The position numbers were made by a program, and so were the translations under genes. Positions 61,464-64,000 of a stretch of 64,000 nt of DNA are shown in pieces. The stretch is from contig PKRE01000001.1 of NCBI GenBank assembly GCA_017577615.1, positions 806,001 through 870,000 on the forward strand, given 5' to 3'. The stretch comes from Gammaproteobacteria bacterium. Its GTDB lineage: Bacteria; Pseudomonadota; Gammaproteobacteria; Steroidobacterales; Steroidobacteraceae. Numbering within the stretch: the stretch's first letter is position 1; each line of letters begins with the position of its first letter. A model generated the notes under the pieces. It did not search any database. It saw only the letters and a program-made list of their open reading frames with translations, and had not been told where the DNA came from.

Positions 61464-62561
61464 ATGAAGTTCAGCTGCGAGCGGGAATCGATCTTGGGTC
61501 TGCTGCAGTCAGTGATCGGTGTCGTCGAGCGACGGCAGACCATGCCCGTGTTAGCCAACGTGCTGGTCGTGGTAAAGGATGATCAGCTCTCGCTCACAGC
61601 GACCGACCTGGAAGTCGAGCTAGTCGCGAAGGGGACCGTCACGGTACAACAGCCTGGAGAGATCACCGTCCCTGGTCGCAAGCTCTTGGACATCGTGCGA
61701 GCTTTGCCGGAAGGTGCCCAGCTCACCGTGACTGTTGAAGGCGAACGAGCCATCGTGCGCTCCGGCAAGAGCCGCTTCACGCTTTCCACGCTCCCGGCAG
61801 CGGAATTCCCGACCATCGAGGACATCCGAGCGCAGCAAACCTTGACGATCTCGCAGGCGGCGCTGAAGCGGCTGTTGGACAAAACGCACTTCTCGATGGC
61901 CCAACAAGATGTGCGTTACTACCTCAATGGGATGCTGCTGGAGTCGAACGGAAAGACGCTCCGGACCGTGGCGACAGACGGACACCGCTTGGCGTATTGC
62001 GAAGCGCCAATGGACACACCGGCAGCCGAGCTGCAGCAAGTCATCGTGCCGCGAAAAGGTGTCCTTGAGCTGCAGCGTCTCCTCTCAGGAGACGGGTCTG
62101 TCGAGCTGATGATCGGCACGAACCATATTCGTGTGCAGATCGGTCACATTCGCTTCACATCAAAGCTGATCGATGGTCGTTTCCCGGAATACGGACGCGT
62201 GATTCCCACGAACCCGCCGCGCGTTGTTACTGCTGACAAGGACGTGCTGCGAGCAGCGCTTCAGCGAGCAGCGATTCTGTCGAACGAGAAGTACCGAGGT
62301 ATTCGATTGTCCTTGAAGCCCGGCGTTCTGACCGTCCAGGCGCACAATCCGGAGCAAGAGGAGGCGGAGGAGGAAGTCGACGTCACGTTCACCGGCGAGG
62401 ATATGGAGATCGGGTTCAACGTGAACTACCTGTTGGAAGCGCTCGCCGTGATCGACGGGCAAGAAGTGCAGCTGGGGCTCACAGACGCCAACAACAGCTG
62501 CCTCATCACCGCGCCTTCCATGCCTCATGCGAAGTATGTGGTGATGCCCATGAGACTTTGA
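61464..62561 (+). CDS. dnaN: DNA polymerase III beta subunit (sliding clamp)
   Basis: 365 residues, the standard length for the three-domain clamp. MKFSCERESILGLLQSVIGVVERRQTMPVLANVLV at the N-terminus and PSMPHAKYVVMPMRL at the C-terminus are characteristic. The start ATG at 61464 is 6 bases after a GGAT. Follows the oriC gap. Confidence 0.98.
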   Translation: MKFSCERESILGLLQSVIGVVERRQTMPVLANVLVVVKDDQLSLTATDLEVELVAKGTVTVQQPGEITVPGRKLLDIVRALPEGAQLTVTVEGERAIVRSGKSRFTLSTLPAAEFPTIEDIRAQQTLTISQAALKRLLDKTHFSMAQQDVRYYLNGMLLESNGKTLRTVATDGHRLAYCEAPMDTPAAELQQVIVPRKGVLELQRLLSGDGSVELMIGTNHIRVQIGHIRFTSKLIDGRFPEYGRVIPTNPPRVVTADKDVLRAALQRAAILSNEKYRGIRLSLKPGVLTVQAHNPEQEEAEEEVDVTFTGEDMEIGFNVNYLLEALAVIDGQEVQLGLTDANNSCLITAPSMPHAKYVVMPMRL

Positions 62562-62597
62562 CGGGCTCAGCCCGGGTCGCGCCGGGCATGACTCGTA

Positions 62598-63656
62598 GTG
62601 CTCAACAGTCTGTCTATTCACAATTTCCGGTGCATCGAGTCCGCCGTCCTGGAGCTCGATGCTCGCGGAACCGGAATCGTCGGCCGCAACGGGGCGGGCA
62701 AGACGAGCCTGCTCGAAGCCATCTATTTCCTTGCCCACGGGCGGTCGTTCCGAACGGCACAGCGCGTCAGGCTCATCGGTCCCAGAGCAGATCTCGTCCG
62801 GGTCGTCGGCTCCCTTGAACTCAACGGGAAGTCCGTGACGGCCGGTGTGGAGTACAGCGAGGGCCGCACATTGGCTCGCTTAGGAGGGGAGAGCGTTTCC
62901 AGCATCTCGGCGATCGCAGAGGTACTCCCGGTCCAAGTGATCGATCCTGGTGTGCACCGTCTGATCGAGGAAGGTCCAGCTAGACGACGCCAGCTCTTGG
63001 ATTGGGGAGTGTTCCACGTGGAACATCGGTTTCTCGACGCATGGCGCCGGTACCAACGTGCCTTGAAGCAGAGAAACGCGGCGTTGAAGGTGGATCCGGG
63101 CCAAGCTCTGGTGTGGGATGCAGAGCTCGACGCATCCTCGATGGAGATTGAGAGCTACCGCCTGGCGTATTTCACCGAGCTTGCGCCTGAATTCGGGCGC
63201 CTTGCCACCGAGTTGCTGGGTACACCTTGCGCCCTTTCATACGAACGCGGCTGGCCACAAGGGCTGACACTCAAGGAGGCGCTCGTGCGGTCATGGGCTA
63301 CGGACCAGCGCGTGAAAGCAACGACCGTTGGACCCCATCGAGCCGACGTCGTCTTTCACGTGAACGGTGAGCTTGCCCGCGACCGGATCTCACGGGGGCA
63401 GCAGAAGGTGGTCGCCTCTGCGTTCGTGCTCGCCCAATTAATGGTTGCCATCCCTCGTCTGCCGCATCGACCCTGCCTTCTGCTCGACGATCCGGCTGCC
63501 GAGCTCGATGTGGATAGTTTGGGGAAAATTCTACGAATGATCGCTGATATCCCCGCGCAGCTGGTCGTCGCGTCGTTGGATTCCGCCGGCCTACGAGGGA
63601 TCGAAATAGGAAGAACGTTTCACGTGGAACAAGGGAGATTCGCAAGAATGGTATAA
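62598..63656 (+). CDS. recF: Recombination mediator RecF
   Basis: 352 residues; SMC-like ATPase that helps load RecA at gaps. Walker A is GRNGAGKTSLLEAIYFLAHGRSFRT, the signature is SRGQQKVVASAFVLAQ and the Walker B is CLLLDDPAAELD. The start is the GTG at 62598. Two parS-like sites lie inside the gene (63010-63025, 63616-63631). Confidence 0.97.
   Translation: MLNSLSIHNFRCIESAVLELDARGTGIVGRNGAGKTSLLEAIYFLAHGRSFRTAQRVRLIGPRADLVRVVGSLELNGKSVTAGVEYSEGRTLARLGGESVSSISAIAEVLPVQVIDPGVHRLIEEGPARRRQLLDWGVFHVEHRFLDAWRRYQRALKQRNAALKVDPGQALVWDAELDASSMEIESYRLAYFTELAPEFGRLATELLGTPCALSYERGWPQGLTLKEALVRSWATDQRVKATTVGPHRADVVFHVNGELARDRISRGQQKVVASAFVLAQLMVAIPRLPHRPCLLLDDPAAELDVDSLGKILRMIADIPAQLVVASLDSAGLRGIEIGRTFHVEQGRFARMV
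63010..63025. promoter_or_regulatory. parS-like centromere site 1 (inside recF)
   Basis: A perfect 16-bp palindrome TGTTCCACGTGGAACA that matches the bacterial parS consensus (TGTTNCACGTGNAACA) bound by ParB. It overlaps the codons for VFHVEH of recF. Confidence 0.75.
63616..63631. promoter_or_regulatory. parS-like centromere site 2 (end of recF)
   Basis: CGTTTCACGTGGAACA, matching parS at all but the first base. It lies within the last 14 codons of recF (FHVEQ) and ~50 bases before gyrB, 606 bases from the first site. Confidence 0.65.
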
Positions 63657-63657
63657 T
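63652..63657 (+). promoter_or_regulatory. Possible -10 element for gyrB
   Basis: A perfect TATAAT overlaps the recF stop codon and lies 27 bases before the gyrB ATG. No good -35 is found 16-18 bases upstream; the site just upstream is occupied by parS site 2. Confidence 0.3.
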
Positions 63658-63684
63658 TTCATACCTTCTTGCCCAGGCCTCCCC

Positions 63685-64000
63685 ATGACTGATTCAGAGA
63701 TCTACGATTCCAGCAAAATCAAGGTTTTGAAGGGCCTCGATGCGGTACGCAAACGGCCTGGTATGTACATCGGTGACACCGACGACGGGACGGGTCTGCA
63801 CCACATGGTGTTCGAGGTCGTCGATAACTCAATCGACGAAGCGCTCGCCGGTTACTGTTCCAACATCACCGTCACGATTCATGCGGACCAGTCGGTTACC
63901 GTAGCTGACGACGGCCGTGGAATTCCTGTGGATATCCACCCGGAGGAGGGCCGTTCCGCCGCCGAGGTGATCATGACCGTCCTGCATGCCGGCGGGAAGT
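63685..64000 (+). CDS. gyrB: DNA gyrase subunit B, N-terminal part (cut by window edge)
   Basis: 105 residues visible before the window edge. MTDSEIYDSSKIKVLKGLDAVRKRPGMYIGDT leads to the GHKL ATPase motifs VFEVVDNSIDEALAG (Bergerat N-box) and DDGRGIPVDIHPEEG. Type II topoisomerase subunit that adds negative supercoils. Order dnaA-dnaN-recF-gyrB is conserved near origins. Confidence 0.98.
   Translation, partial: MTDSEIYDSSKIKVLKGLDAVRKRPGMYIGDTDDGTGLHHMVFEVVDNSIDEALAGYCSNITVTIHADQSVTVADDGRGIPVDIHPEEGRSAAEVIMTVLHAGGK

Noticed and set aside
1..64000. CRISPR arrays, insertion sequences or prophage
   Set aside because: I saw no regularly spaced direct repeats, transposase motifs, or phage structural genes anywhere in the window.

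Overview
The window looks like a chromosomal segment of a GC-rich gammaproteobacterium that ends at the replication origin. Several gene neighbourhoods are typical of that class: pilMNOPQ-aroKB divergent from a class A penicillin-binding protein, tesA divergent from ybbA-ybbP, hemW-rdgB-rph beside yicC-gmk, and mnmE-yidC-yidD-rnpA-rpmH facing dnaA-dnaN-recF-gyrB. A Xanthomonadales/Nevskiales/Steroidobacterales-like lineage is my inference; no rRNA or other decisive marker is present. No tRNA, rRNA, CRISPR array, insertion sequence or prophage could be supported.

Layout. 0-5.6 kb: an edge-truncated EamA transporter, a short archaeal/eukaryotic-type ProS, a PP2C phosphatase coupled to a TagH-like FHA protein, and two small envelope genes. 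5.6-13.5 kb: ybbP-ybbA, tesA, fadD, hemE and a dGTPase-like gene. 13.5-23.1 kb: aroB-aroK, the type IVa pilus alignment and secretin operon pilMNOPQ, and a divergent PBP1A. 23.1-35.4 kb: housekeeping genes (gltA, an M48 protease lipoprotein, rpmE, hemW, rdgB, rph, a second PP2C, yicC, gmk) and three small envelope proteins. 35.5-44.6 kb: mnmG separated from mnmE, a type IB topoisomerase, a UvrD-like helicase, a GH3 beta-glucosidase and a TonB-C-like protein.

44.5-53.9 kb holds a compact Tad (Flp-type) pilus operon read leftward: pilin-like protein, TadG-like, TadE-like, a new secreted protein, a tiny prepilin-like protein, CpaB, secretin, FHA-CpaF ATPase, TadB, TadC and a DUF192 protein. Its genes overlap or nearly touch. 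It lacks a prepilin peptidase, TadZ and TadD. The ATPase is split by a one-base loss inside its P-loop, and the TadG frame runs out of register into TadE, so the locus is either decaying or carries assembly errors. 54-64 kb holds a glycine-rich secreted protein, a small HExxH protein, and the mnmE...gyrB origin block.

Non-coding signals of note: a likely oriC between dnaA and dnaN, two parS-like sites inside recF, a consensus DnaA-box inverted pair upstream of rpmE, clusters of degenerate 7-bp tandem repeats just after two genes, a three-stemmed 78-base element upstream of gltA, and several strong terminator hairpins.
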